Below are positions 29,864-38,219 of a stretch of DNA of 64,000 nucleotides, piece by piece. The notes beneath the pieces were generated by a model, which was not told the origin of the DNA, did no database searches, and was given only the letters and a program-made list of their open reading frames with translations. The stretch comes from Aliagarivorans taiwanensis DSM 22990 (GTDB lineage Bacteria > Pseudomonadota > Gammaproteobacteria > Enterobacterales > Celerinatantimonadaceae). Within the stretch, counting starts at the first letter, position 1. Each line of letters opens with the position of its first letter. The position numbers were made by a program, and so were the translations under genes. The DNA lies in contig NZ_AUBZ01000001.1 of NCBI RefSeq assembly GCF_000429505.1, positions 186,001-250,000 of the forward strand, in the 5' to 3' direction.

Positions 29864-30126
29864 ATATACCCAAGCTACCTCAAGATGCATATTCAGCGAG
29901 ATTTTCTGCTGCGCATAAAAGGCATTGTTTTGCAGGTTTGGTGGGCTAAACCAAAAAACAATAACGCATTATGCGCATTCATAAAACTCGCCCGGAGGGA
30001 GGCTGTCTATGGGCAAATTTCTGCGTTGAGTATTTTTGAAAGGGCCCACCCTTCCTGCAAACACTCGCCTTGACCTTTGCCCATAGACAGCCTCTGAATC
30101 AGCATATTGAGGTAGTTTGGGTATAT
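29864..30126. mobile_element. 263-bp nested-palindrome, MITE-like repeat element
   Basis: The outer ends are inverted repeats of about 36 bp: the left begins ATATACCCAAGCTACCTCAA, and the right read in reverse begins ATATACCCAAACTACCTCAA; they continue with few mismatches to ATTCAG. Inside, GAGGCTGTCTATGGGCAAA (29999-30017) has a perfect 19-bp inverted partner at 30076-30094. A third pair, GCGCATAA/TTATGCGC with ATTGTTTT/AAAACAAT, encloses a GGTTT...AAACC hairpin at 29911-29976. No open reading frame of transposase type is present. A degenerate end copy lies at 43473-43507, which supports a dispersed family. It fills most of the purL-mltF intergenic space. Confidence 0.75.
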
Positions 30127-30232
30127 AGAATGGTAAATATTTACTGCTGCTTGGACGAAATCGCAGCGTAAACCTAGACTCCACGGTCAGGATCTCTAAA
30201 ATCAACCAAAAACAGTTGTCTGGAAACAAGAT

Positions 30233-31735
30233 TTGATTACGGATTTTCGCCGCTGGTGGTATCTCGGTGCGGCACTGCTCTCACTGACCTTGCTCGGCTG
30301 CGAACCCCTCAGCTTTACTCAAGAGATCAAGAAGATACAAGATCGCGGTGAGCTGCGGGTCGGTACCCTCTACCACCCTCAGGTGTTCTACTACAACCAA
30401 GACGACAAAGAAGCGGGCTTTGAATACGAGCTAGCCGCCGAGTTTGCCGAGCAACTCGGCGTAAAGCTGACCATGGTGCCGCTGTTCACCAAGGCAGAGC
30501 TTTACCGCAGCCTAGAAAACAAGCAGGTGGATATGATTGCCGCCGCGCTCTCCCCCACCGACAAACTGGCCGAGCAGTTCCGCTTCTCTCCCGAGCTCTA
30601 CCAAGTCGACGCGGTGGTGGTCTACAAAAAGAACACCTTCCGCCCCCGCGAAATCAATCAAGTCGACGCGCCGCTATGGCTGACCGCAGGCAGCCACCAC
30701 TACGGCTTGCTGCGTGGAATCGCTGAAAACGATGACGAGCTGGAGCTCGATCTCACGGTTACCGATCAGCAAGATGCCTCGGAGCTGCTCAAAGCCATCA
30801 CCGATGACGAGATCCGTTTTGCGGTGGTAGACGACACCACCTTGGCGCTGCATCAGCGCTTCTATCCTGATCTAAACCAAGCCTTTACCGTGAAAAGCGG
30901 CATCCCGGTGGTGTGGATGATCAATCAAAGCCGCGACGACAGCCTGTTCAGCGCGATGATCGAGTTCGTTGGCCAGCAACACGTTGATGGCCAGATAGCC
31001 CGCTTGCTGGAGAAGTACTTCAGCCACGTGGAAGAGTTTGACTACGTAGACACCCGCACCTTCTTGCGCTCGGCCAAGTCCAAGCTACCCGAGTATCAGC
31101 CGCTATTTGAGAAGTATGCCGGTAGCCTTGATTGGCGCCTGCTGGCCGCAGTCTCCTATCAAGAATCCCACTGGGAGCCCCACGCCCGCTCATTTACCGG
31201 GGTGCGCGGTATGATGATGCTCACCCTAGATACCGCCAAAGGCGTTGGCGTGAAGAATCGTTTGGATGCCGAGCAAAGCATTCGAGGCGGCTCAACCTAC
31301 TTGCAACAACTTATTGCCCGGGTGCCGGATAGCATCCCTGAGGATGAAAAGATCTGGTTTGCGCTCTCGGCCTACAACATGGGCTTTGGTCACATGCTGG
31401 ACGTGCGCAGGATCACCCGTATGCGTGGAGGAAATCCTGATAGTTGGCTGGATGTGAAGGACAATCTTCCGCTGCTGATGCGCAAGGAGTGGTACAAGCA
31501 GACCCGTTACGGTTATGCCCGTGGCGCCGAAGCCTACCACTACGTGAACAATATCCGTCAGTATTATCAGAGTCTTTTGTGGCTGGAGTCGGAGCAACGC
31601 GAGGCAGCACGGCGTGAAGCCATCCGCCGTAGCGTCATGCCGATTACACCGGAAGCGTTCTCAAATCCGGGGGATTTATCAGAACAAGATCTCGAAATTG
31701 AAGAAGTATCTAGCACAAATGCCACGGAGACTTGA
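30233..31735 (+). CDS. mltF: membrane-bound lytic murein transglycosylase F
   Basis: The 500-residue protein has a short N-terminal signal with a lipobox-like LLGC, then a periplasmic substrate-binding-like domain (RGELRVGTLYHPQVFYY ... VDMIAAALSPTDKL). The C-terminal SLT domain has catalytic E311 in VSYQESHWEPHARS, then GVRGMMMLT and LSAYNMGFGHM. The N-terminal domain is the regulatory sensor that binds muropeptides in Pseudomonas MltF. The start is probably TTG 30233 after GGAAACAAGA; no ATG gives a complete signal. The divergent purL gene is its usual neighbour in gammaproteobacteria. Confidence 0.95.
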   Translation: MITDFRRWWYLGAALLSLTLLGCEPLSFTQEIKKIQDRGELRVGTLYHPQVFYYNQDDKEAGFEYELAAEFAEQLGVKLTMVPLFTKAELYRSLENKQVDMIAAALSPTDKLAEQFRFSPELYQVDAVVVYKKNTFRPREINQVDAPLWLTAGSHHYGLLRGIAENDDELELDLTVTDQQDASELLKAITDDEIRFAVVDDTTLALHQRFYPDLNQAFTVKSGIPVVWMINQSRDDSLFSAMIEFVGQQHVDGQIARLLEKYFSHVEEFDYVDTRTFLRSAKSKLPEYQPLFEKYAGSLDWRLLAAVSYQESHWEPHARSFTGVRGMMMLTLDTAKGVGVKNRLDAEQSIRGGSTYLQQLIARVPDSIPEDEKIWFALSAYNMGFGHMLDVRRITRMRGGNPDSWLDVKDNLPLLMRKEWYKQTRYGYARGAEAYHYVNNIRQYYQSLLWLESEQREAARREAIRRSVMPITPEAFSNPGDLSEQDLEIEEVSSTNATET

Positions 31736-31832
31736 CACAAGGTTCATCGTTTTGTCATGTTAGCAACATAGCCTGACAAAGATCGGGTAGCCGAGGCAAT
31801 GAGGCCAAGGCTTATAACATGAGGAAACAACG

Positions 31833-31967
31833 ATGTTAAAAAGAAGAAGGATGGCGACGCATTCGCCACGACGTCGTATACAAATTGCCCGTCAACACCG
31901 TAAGGTATTGTGTCGACAACGTTCATTTGTTCTATCTGAAATGGGTATGCCCATCGAGTCTAACTAG
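31833..31967 (+). CDS. candidate 44-residue highly basic small protein
   Basis: A short frame starts at ATG 31833, directly preceded by GAGGAAACAACG, one of the best ribosome sites in the window. The product begins MLKRRRMATHSPRRRIQIAR and ends SEMGMPIESN. It has about 13 Arg/Lys in the first 31 residues and few acidic ones, with two cysteine-free halves except for one Cys. I do not recognise it. It lies between mltF and tadA and its stop overlaps the convergent tadA end by eight bases. The strong ribosome site and skewed composition favour a real gene; conservation is untested. Confidence 0.5.
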   Translation: MLKRRRMATHSPRRRIQIARQHRKVLCRQRSFVLSEMGMPIESN

Positions 31968-32505
31968 ACTCTTGTTCTCGTCTCGCTTTTTTCGCCGCCT
32001 TGATTTCAACACGTCGTCGGCGGAAGAAGCGACTTAATACTTCCCCACACTCCACTTCGTTCACCCCACCCTGCACTTCAATCAAGTGATTTAAGCGGCT
32101 ATCGCGCACGATATCGTAAACGCTACCTGCAGCACCGGTTTTCAGATCGTAAGCGCCGAACACCAAGCGCTCGACCCGCGCGTGCACCATGGCGCCCGCA
32201 CACATCGAGCAAGGCTCCAAACTCACATACAGGGTGGTATTCAACAGGCGGTAATTCTGGCGATGTTGCCCAGCCTGACGCAGCGCGAGGATCTCGGCAT
32301 GGGCACAGGGGTCATTGAGGGTAATGGTTTGATTGTAACCTTCACCGATAATCTCGCCGTCGGCCACTAACACAGCGCCTACCGGCACCTCACCCAAGGC
32401 CTCGGCTTTGGCCGCCAATTCCAGCGTATAGGCAATCCAACGCAGATCCTCAGCGCTGTGCTGGGGTTCGTCGTTAGCATTAGGGCTGTTAGGGGTGTCG
32501 TTCAC
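31960..32505 (-). CDS. tadA: tRNA-specific adenosine-34 deaminase
   Basis: The 181-residue protein has the cytidine-deaminase-fold zinc site: CAHAEILALR supplies the His ligand and catalytic Glu, and LEPCSMCAGAM supplies the two Cys ligands. FGAYDLKTGAAGSV and FFRRRR follow as in E. coli TadA. It makes inosine at the wobble position of tRNA-Arg(ACG) and is normally essential. The N-terminus has about 15 extra polar residues. It lies next to mltF, a frequent gammaproteobacterial neighbour. Confidence 0.96.
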   Translation of the reverse strand: MNDTPNSPNANDEPQHSAEDLRWIAYTLELAAKAEALGEVPVGAVLVADGEIIGEGYNQTITLNDPCAHAEILALRQAGQHRQNYRLLNTTLYVSLEPCSMCAGAMVHARVERLVFGAYDLKTGAAGSVYDIVRDSRLNHLIEVQGGVNEVECGEVLSRFFRRRRVEIKAAKKARREQESS

Positions 32506-32627
32506 GGTTACTCTCGGTTCTTCTCGGCTGTTGTTAGGGTAGCTTGGGTTTGCTGCTAAGGTTCCAGCTTGCGGCGCATTCTAGTCAAAGCCCAGCCACA
32601 AGTCACCTTTCGCGCTTAATTCGCCCA

Positions 32628-32951
32628 CTAGCTTGGCAGGTTAAAGTCCATCACGATAATGTCGTCGAGCAGTGGCACAAACAAGGTCTTAAAACGCTTA
32701 TGCTCAGGGTGTGGCAGATAGGCATCGCGCGCTTGCTCGTCGATAAAGGTGACTTCAAGCACGTGGGTGTAGCCTTTATCTAGCCTTTCGGGACTATTAT
32801 TGCCGCCCCACTCCACCGCCTCTATGCCAGCGATACGTCGGCGCAGTTCCAGGAATTCGAACATCACTTCAACAATCTGATCGAACTTGACCTCGGGCTT
32901 AAAGCGGATAAACAGTACGTGGCGGATACGCGGTGGCGTTTGTGGGGTCAT
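32628..32951 (-). CDS. Dabb family stress-responsive alpha/beta-barrel protein
   Basis: The 107-residue protein has the dimeric alpha+beta barrel pattern of the Dabb family: IRHVLFIRFKPEV near the N-terminus, GIEAVEWGGNNSPERLDKGYTHVLEVTF in the middle, and DAYLPHPEHKRFKTLFVPLLDDIIVMDF at the end. The histidines of YLPHPEH and the first strand H are typical. Members include plant stress proteins and small enzymes or heme-like ligand binders; function here is unknown. It is monocistronic, 121 bases from tadA. Confidence 0.85.
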   Translation of the reverse strand: MTPQTPPRIRHVLFIRFKPEVKFDQIVEVMFEFLELRRRIAGIEAVEWGGNNSPERLDKGYTHVLEVTFIDEQARDAYLPHPEHKRFKTLFVPLLDDIIVMDFNLPS

Positions 32952-33009
32952 GCCAGGTCCTTGCGTGAATGACAGGTTTACCGCTCAAGTGGGTTGAGCA
33001 GAATGTTAT

Positions 33010-33053
33010 ACCAATCTGGATAAGTTAATGATCAGTTACTTATGTAAATTGGT
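33010..33053. repeat. 44-bp intergenic palindrome
   Basis: The sequence runs from ACCAAT to ATTGGT and is symmetric about TGATCA: arms TAAGTTA and TTACTTA flank the centre, and ACCAAT/ATTGGT form the ends. It lies between two minus-strand genes in an otherwise featureless gap. It has the look of a dispersed palindromic intergenic repeat. There is no T-tract typical of a terminator on either side. A single copy is visible in this window. Confidence 0.6.
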
Positions 33054-33084
33054 GTTGGTTACACAATACAGAAAGAGGCTGTGT

Positions 33085-34098
33085 TTAGCAGCCCCGGCAC
33101 AGGTTGGCGTCAATCTCCTGATCGCCCATCATCCGTAGAAACAGCTTAGGAAGGTAGAGCTCGGCTCCCGGTTTGCGCCCCAATTGCTCTGGTGTTTGCA
33201 AATCCCACTGATTGCCCTCGCCATGCTCGGCATAGCTGAACTGAAACGCTAAAAAGTCGGCCATACCCATACGCAGGTCACTCACAATCAACTGCTGGTC
33301 TTGCTCGCGATAACGCACAAAGTCGCCTGCGAAGTTGCGCTGTGCCAGCAAGGATTCTGGCTCGTCAGCCAAGGGCCAAGTACCACGTTCCCGTTCTATA
33401 AACGCAATAGTAGGGCTTTTGTCCAGTACCGAACTCAGCCCTTCCAGATAGTTGTCGCCATCGAGCACCACTACTCGCCACAATATTGTGTTAAACGGGG
33501 TTGGGCTGATAAACACCGGCAGATCACGGTCCCGCCCTGAATCCACTAAGCTCTGCTGCACTCGACCTTCCACTACCGAGAGCGCCACAACACTCCACAG
33601 CAAATACAGGCTGGAAACCGACAAAGCGATGCTGCAATAACACGCAGCTCTGGGTCTGTTAAACAAGGCAAAGGGGATTGCCAACAGCAGCGGTAAGGTA
33701 TAGGCCGGGTCGATAATAAAGATGCTGGATACCGCGAAATAGCCCGGCAAGGGCCATAGCAGCTGAGTGCCATAGCTGGTGAAGGCATCAAGCAGCGTAT
33801 GGGTAATCAGCACCAACCCAACTAAGGCGAACAAGCGCTTGAAGGACCAGTGAGCGTGCAAAAAGTGATGGGCGATGTTGGCTATCACCAACGATAGGCC
33901 AAACAGCACAAACAGTGAGTGAGAAAAGCCACGATGCTTGACCATATCCATCACCGGATCGCTGTAGCTAATCAGCACATCCAGATCAGGCAAGGTGCCC
34001 AAAGCAGCCCCTGCCAGTAACACCTTAGCATTGCACTGCTTGCCCGCTACCGCTCCGGCGACCGTCGCCCCTAATACTGCTTGAGTCAGTGAATCCAA
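33085..34098 (-). CDS. metal-dependent hydrolase family membrane protein (YdjM/DUF457-like)
   Basis: The 337-residue protein opens MDSLTQAVLGATVAGAVAGK and contains LPDLDVLISYSDPV, VKHRGFSHSLFVLFG and TLLDAFTSYGTQLLWPLPG. These conserved Asp/His motifs mark the YdjM-type membrane-bound putative metal-dependent hydrolases (PF04307). About five N-terminal transmembrane helices precede a soluble C-terminal half of roughly 150 residues. E. coli YdjM is LexA-controlled, but I see no clear LexA box here. The catalysed reaction is unknown. It is monocistronic on the minus strand. Confidence 0.88.
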   Translation of the reverse strand: MDSLTQAVLGATVAGAVAGKQCNAKVLLAGAALGTLPDLDVLISYSDPVMDMVKHRGFSHSLFVLFGLSLVIANIAHHFLHAHWSFKRLFALVGLVLITHTLLDAFTSYGTQLLWPLPGYFAVSSIFIIDPAYTLPLLLAIPFALFNRPRAACYCSIALSVSSLYLLWSVVALSVVEGRVQQSLVDSGRDRDLPVFISPTPFNTILWRVVVLDGDNYLEGLSSVLDKSPTIAFIERERGTWPLADEPESLLAQRNFAGDFVRYREQDQQLIVSDLRMGMADFLAFQFSYAEHGEGNQWDLQTPEQLGRKPGAELYLPKLFLRMMGDQEIDANLCRGC

Positions 34099-34200
34099 AT
34101 TGTCTTTCCCTGTTAACGCGTAATTTCTATAGAACGCTAACAGTTATACCTTCGGCTTATTGAAGGAACAAATTTGATTGCGAGATACCGCTTCCTATGG

Positions 34201-34812
34201 CTACAAAGTAGCGACTTGCTTGGAGCGCTCAAACTGCGCCCTACTTTGGCTAAACCAGCAACGGTCTTGGGCGCCATCATCAAAGAAGCCATAATCCTTC
34301 CCCGCTCGGGCAAAGCCACACTTCTCCAGCACTCGCTTACTTCCTTGATTGTCATCATAGGTATCGGCGCGCAGGCGCTGTGCACCCATCGCTTCGAACG
34401 CGATGTTCGTAAGCAAACGCGTCGCTGCTGTTGCCAGTCCCTTGCCCCAACTGCGGGTGGGTAGCTGATAGCCAACGTCAAACAGGCCGCGTTCCGTCTC
34501 TGAGCCATCTTCAGTGGCGCTCGCCACCAAGGCGGCCATACCGGCAAATTTGCCATCGGTATCGACGATGGCCAGCATCAGTTGTGGCAATGCACTCCCC
34601 TGTTCAATCGCTAGTGCCATCTGCTCAAACTGAGGGGTAAAGTAGTCGTAGTAAACCGACTCATCGGCAGGCGCAAAGTACAGAAAGCGATTCACCTCTG
34701 GCTCAGCCAGCATCGCGCAAATCGCTGGCATATCGGTGGGGCTTAGCAAACGCACCTGATAACCTTCAATTAAAGGGAAACTTTGTCCTTGGGTTAAAAC
34801 GGAAAATGGCAT
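34201..34812 (-). CDS. GNAT family N-acetyltransferase (RimJ/RimL-like)
   Basis: Start at ATG 34812 (MPFSVLTQGQSF), six bases after CGGAG; 203 residues. The core reads YQVRLLSPTDMPAICAMLAEPEV, then FDVGYQLPTRSWGKGLATAATRLLTNIAFEAMGAQRLRADTY and GSKRVLEKCGFAR. This is the pattern of acetyltransferase_3 enzymes that modify protein N-termini or small amines. The W-G-K-G-L-A-T loop binds acetyl-CoA. Substrate unknown. The longer upstream frame (to 34962) lacks a ribosome site and is not used. Confidence 0.88.
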   Translation of the reverse strand: MPFSVLTQGQSFPLIEGYQVRLLSPTDMPAICAMLAEPEVNRFLYFAPADESVYYDYFTPQFEQMALAIEQGSALPQLMLAIVDTDGKFAGMAALVASATEDGSETERGLFDVGYQLPTRSWGKGLATAATRLLTNIAFEAMGAQRLRADTYDDNQGSKRVLEKCGFARAGKDYGFFDDGAQDRCWFSQSRAQFERSKQVATL

Positions 34813-35136
34813 GGATACTCCGATAAAACAGCATCGAGCGAAGTGCCATGCAGAAAAAGTAAAAGCGGCACTCGGATGCAAACAACAAGTTAACAGAGGC
34901 ATCCATGGCTCTGAGACAATAAAGCTACGGGCGGGAGTTTGCCATAGCGAGTTTTGCCTCACAACAGCTTACCAGGAGTATCTAACCTTCGGTTCCTCGT
35001 TGGCCACTGAATGTGATCAATGGGGCTATCAATCTCACAAGCAGAATTAAGAGACGCGATAGGAGGGCTATGCTACCCAAGCTCCAACAAGGGCTAGGTG
35101 AGCAAACACTCCTTATCGTAAGGTAAAATCGCGCAA
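34813..35136. other. intergenic region without a convincing gene
   Basis: This 324-base gap separates the GNAT gene from the HEFGH-protein gene, both on the minus strand. An interrupted inverted repeat AGTGCC ... GGCACT lies at about 34840-34870, just upstream of the GNAT ribosome site, and could influence its expression. No frame on either strand combines a ribosome site with protein-like composition, and I see no terminator for the upstream gene. Confidence 0.4.
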
Positions 35137-35946
35137 CTACTCAAACCGAGCAGGTTTGTAGTCCTTAGCCCCCACGTAGCTCGCAGAGCGGATCTCGTTG
35201 ATTAGTTTGTCGCAACCATCAACTTGCCTACAGCATTGTCTAAATACTTTTCTGAGAGTGGGCTTGATATATGGTTTAGCGATATCGGGGCTGATCCCTT
35301 TGAGCCTGCAAAAAATGGCCAAGGCAAATAGCAACTCAATTGAAGAAAGATAACCAGAGCGCTGAGAGCGCCAGCCTTGAGTACTCGTGTTGGTATACTG
35401 CTGAAAACTAAATGCGGTGTTAGCCGAAAAAATGCCAAATCCAAGAAAGACAGCCGTTAGGTCTGTCGCAAACTCCCAGTTTTCCCATCCACCCGGAGGC
35501 GGCTCTGGTAAATCACACGTTAAGTAATGGCCAAACTCATGGGCAAAGGTTGCAACCATACGTGCCGGGTTATTCTCTAGCTTGGGGTTAAATGAGATGT
35601 AGGCCTTCCCCTCTCGAAGAGAAAAGGTCCCATTTGCTGTACTGGGCGAGCCCTTCACCAACAAGGTCTGCCCCAAATGAGGATCTGCATCGTGCTCTTG
35701 ACGAATCAATTTGCTTGGCCACTTGGCCATCCCCGCATGAACCTGTACCTGAGCAAAGGTAGCAATCACAGCTTCATCGGAGGAGCCAACTCGCAGCGGA
35801 AAGAACTGATCCGTTGGCAATACAAGCTGAGTGTTGTGGAAAAAATCCTCCCCACCAAAATACTTCATCAACCATTTGTAGGTTTCGAGTTGAAACAGCA
35901 AGTCTTCACCCGTTAAAACGGGTTTTCTTTTAAAGAAACTAAACAT
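35137..35946 (-). CDS. putative HExxH zinc metallopeptidase-like protein
   Basis: The 269-residue product (from ATG 35946, MFSFFKRKPVL) contains ATFAHEFGHYLTCDLPEPPPGGWENWEFATDLTAVFLGFGIF. HEFGH is a gluzincin-type zinc motif, and the downstream Glu or Asp in NWEFATD could be the third ligand. A long N-terminal half has no recognised domain; the region FGIFSANTAFSFQQY follows the active site. There is no signal peptide, so it would act in the cytoplasm. Third-codon positions are more AT-rich than neighbours and the ribosome site is poor, which hints at horizontal origin. Family not recognised; peptidase activity is inferred from the motif alone. Confidence 0.7.
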   Translation of the reverse strand: MFSFFKRKPVLTGEDLLFQLETYKWLMKYFGGEDFFHNTQLVLPTDQFFPLRVGSSDEAVIATFAQVQVHAGMAKWPSKLIRQEHDADPHLGQTLLVKGSPSTANGTFSLREGKAYISFNPKLENNPARMVATFAHEFGHYLTCDLPEPPPGGWENWEFATDLTAVFLGFGIFSANTAFSFQQYTNTSTQGWRSQRSGYLSSIELLFALAIFCRLKGISPDIAKPYIKPTLRKVFRQCCRQVDGCDKLINEIRSASYVGAKDYKPARFE

Positions 35947-36148
35947 AAAAACCGAACTTATAACCACATAACATCACATTATCGCTAACGCATTATACGG
36001 ATAAACCAATGAAAATTGGACGAAAATCCCAATAAGAAAGATCCTTATAGATAGAAATTTGCCATGCTATCCTTCGCATTAAGCTTCTTGCTGTGGTCAC
36101 GGGTTCGCCTTGGCACATCCGTAACAACCAAGCCAGACCTGAATAGGC

Positions 36149-36637
36149 CTAACTGCTCGCGAGCACACTCAACTCATGTTTAATCAACCAATCCTTACGC
36201 TCTACCCCGCCGGCGTAACCAGTCAGAGCGCCGTTCTTGCCCATCACCCGGTGGCAGGGCACTACGATTGAGATCGGGTTGCGGCCGTTGGCCGCGCCAA
36301 TCGCGCGCACGGCGGTGGCCTTGCCGATGCTTGCGGCTTGCTCGGCATAGCTGCGGGTTTGGCCGTAGGGAATGGTTTGCAGCGCTTGCCAGGCTTGCAA
36401 CTGGAAGTCCGTACCGGGAGCCGCGAGCGGTAGGTCGAACTCGCGGCGGCTGCCTTGGTAATATTCCGCTAGCTGTTTTTGGCAAGCCTGCAATAAAGCG
36501 AAACCGGGGTTGAGCACGGCGCTCGCTGACGGAGATTGCTTGTCGCTAAAGCCCAATCGAAGTAAGCCGTCTTCGTTGGCCTCGGCAAACATCAAACCGA
36601 TGGGGCTGACAAACTCACAGAAATAGCTGGGCTTCAT
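36149..36637 (-). CDS. ogt: methylated-DNA--[protein]-cysteine S-methyltransferase
   Basis: From ATG 36637 (MKPSYFCEFVSPIG), preceded by AAGGAAGAG, the product has 162 residues. The C-terminal domain contains FQLQAWQALQTIPYGQTRSYAEQA, the helix-turn-helix AVRAIGAANGRNPISIVVPCHRV with the acceptor Cys in PCHRV, and GALTGYAGGVERKDWLI. It repairs O6-methylguanine by irreversible methyl transfer. An ATG seven codons upstream (36658) is an alternative start. The alkA gene ends 61 bases upstream, making a likely alkylation-repair operon. Confidence 0.92.
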   Translation of the reverse strand: MKPSYFCEFVSPIGLMFAEANEDGLLRLGFSDKQSPSASAVLNPGFALLQACQKQLAEYYQGSRREFDLPLAAPGTDFQLQAWQALQTIPYGQTRSYAEQAASIGKATAVRAIGAANGRNPISIVVPCHRVMGKNGALTGYAGGVERKDWLIKHELSVLASS

Positions 36638-36698
36638 GCTGTTCTCTTCCTTGCTCATTGTGTTCTCGTTGTTTTGTAAAGAGTACTGCCAAGGTTGC

Positions 36699-37553
36699 TT
36701 AGAGTCGGTGCCACAACTGGAAGGTGGCGTAGCTGCCCCAAGGGCTGACTTGCACGGCACTCAGACTTAGTTTTTGCTGCTTGAGCGCATTCTTCACCCC
36801 AAGATCCGAGTCCAAAAAGATATCACGACAATGGCCTGCTCGCAGCTTCACATAGTTTACCGTCCAGGGGCCAATCCCCTTGAGTGCCAACCAATCATCT
36901 GGATTGGCATCGCCATGTTCTGCGCAGTAGCCGGCCAGTCGGCGCAGGGCTTCGCGGCGGGCACCCGGCACTTTTAGAAAGATCAGCTCCGACTGGGCAA
37001 TTTGGGCCGGTGTTGGGAACAGGCGCCAAGTTTGCGCCTCTACATCAATGGCGCTAGCTAACTCATCAACGACTTGTTGTACCAGGTTGCGCGCAGCGGT
37101 CACCGAGACCTGCTGCCCCAATACCGCTCGCACACCCGCTTCAAACGGGCTGATAATGCCGGGGATACGCACACCATCTATCCAGCCAGCCCCCAGCGCA
37201 CCGAGCTTTAGCTGGGCTTCGACTTGTGAAAGATCGGCATCTAAATCGAACTGCCGTGTTACCGCCGCTTTGAGTGGTTCGATATCTTGGACGTGCTGCA
37301 GCGATGCCTGCAGTTGCAGTGATTGACTGAATTCCTCGTGCTGTACTTGGTACACCGCCCAGCCTGCAGGCAAGGCGATAATGCGTTGATAAACACTCTG
37401 CCCCTCTTGTGGCTGTCGCCCCTCCTGACCTTCCCGTTCTTTCCGTCCTAGCCGCTCAACACCATCCAAGGCCCGCGAGCGATAAAACCCTAGGCAGCGC
37501 GGCCAATCAAAATCACCAGCAAACCTTAGAGAGCAATCTAGCTTGGTTAACAC
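36699..37553 (-). CDS. alkA: DNA-3-methyladenine glycosylase II (AlkA-type)
   Basis: The start is a GTG at 37553 with an excellent AAGGAGGTGAT ribosome site, giving 284 residues. The N-terminal domain has LRFAGDFDWPRCLGFYRSRALDGVE. The HhH-GPD domain has ISPFEAGVRAVLGQQVSVTAARNLV, hairpin LKGIGPWTVNYVKLRAG and catalytic D250 in DSDLGVKNAL, equivalent to D238 of E. coli AlkA. A low-complexity RKEREGQEGRQPQEGQ insert lies near residue 45. It excises alkylated bases. The LysE gene stops 13 bases upstream and ogt follows, so all are probably co-transcribed. Confidence 0.9.
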   Translation of the reverse strand: MLTKLDCSLRFAGDFDWPRCLGFYRSRALDGVERLGRKEREGQEGRQPQEGQSVYQRIIALPAGWAVYQVQHEEFSQSLQLQASLQHVQDIEPLKAAVTRQFDLDADLSQVEAQLKLGALGAGWIDGVRIPGIISPFEAGVRAVLGQQVSVTAARNLVQQVVDELASAIDVEAQTWRLFPTPAQIAQSELIFLKVPGARREALRRLAGYCAEHGDANPDDWLALKGIGPWTVNYVKLRAGHCRDIFLDSDLGVKNALKQQKLSLSAVQVSPWGSYATFQLWHRL

Positions 37554-37566
37554 ATCACCTCCTTGC

Positions 37567-38196
37567 TTAGCGATGACTGGCGGCCAGCGCCACACCCGCC
37601 CCAACAAAGCTGCCGGCAAACAGCCGCGATAATAGCTTGCCAGAGCGGCGCTGGCGCTGTGCCTGCCAAAGACGACGGCTGAGATAGGCGTAGCCAGCTA
37701 AGCAGCTCGCAGAGAGAAGCAAGAAAGTGGCCACTAACGCAGAGAACTGCGGCAACAACGCTTGCTGGATATCGATAAACTGCGGAAACAAGGCACTAGT
37801 AAAGGCCAGCGCTTTGGGGTTGCTCAGGGCGGTGAGCAGGCCTTGCAGATAGCTTCGCCAAAGCCCACCATGAATGCGCACGCAGCTGGCCGCATCGCTG
37901 TAAGCTTGAGTAAAGCCATGGCGCCACAGCTTGAGTCCCAAATAGATAAGATAGGCCGCCCCCAGATACTTAATCAGTAAAAAGCCCACTGCCGAGTTGA
38001 GTACCAAAGCACTTAGGCCGAGCACCGATGCTGCCGACATCAGCAGCAAGCCGGTGAGATTACCCGCAATGGCGCAGCAGGCGCTGCCCATCCCCTTGCT
38101 AAGCGCATGGGAGACTGCCAACAATACTGCAGGCCCCGGCACTAAGGTCGCTACCAAGGCCAAGGCTGAAAAAGCCAGCCACGTTTCAACACTCAT
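37567..38196 (-). CDS. LysE/RhtB family amino-acid exporter
   Basis: The 209-residue protein has about six hydrophobic helices and the family motifs LVPGPAVLLAVSHALSKGMGSA (with the conserved PGP), LLIKYLGAAYLIYLGLKLWR and LTALSNPKALAF. LysE/RhtB members export amino acids such as lysine, threonine or homoserine. The substrate cannot be read from sequence. It sits between nfsA (23 bases upstream) and alkA (13 bases downstream), apparently in one operon, although its link with DNA repair is unclear. Confidence 0.9.
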   Translation of the reverse strand: MSVETWLAFSALALVATLVPGPAVLLAVSHALSKGMGSACCAIAGNLTGLLLMSAASVLGLSALVLNSAVGFLLIKYLGAAYLIYLGLKLWRHGFTQAYSDAASCVRIHGGLWRSYLQGLLTALSNPKALAFTSALFPQFIDIQQALLPQFSALVATFLLLSASCLAGYAYLSRRLWQAQRQRRSGKLLSRLFAGSFVGAGVALAASHR

Positions 38197-38219
38197 AGGT
38201 CCTCCCTGACACGATCTTA

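Noticed and set aside
31744-31926. 60-residue minus-strand frame between mltF and tadA
   Set aside because: Overlaps the better supported plus-strand basic micro-ORF and lacks a ribosome site.
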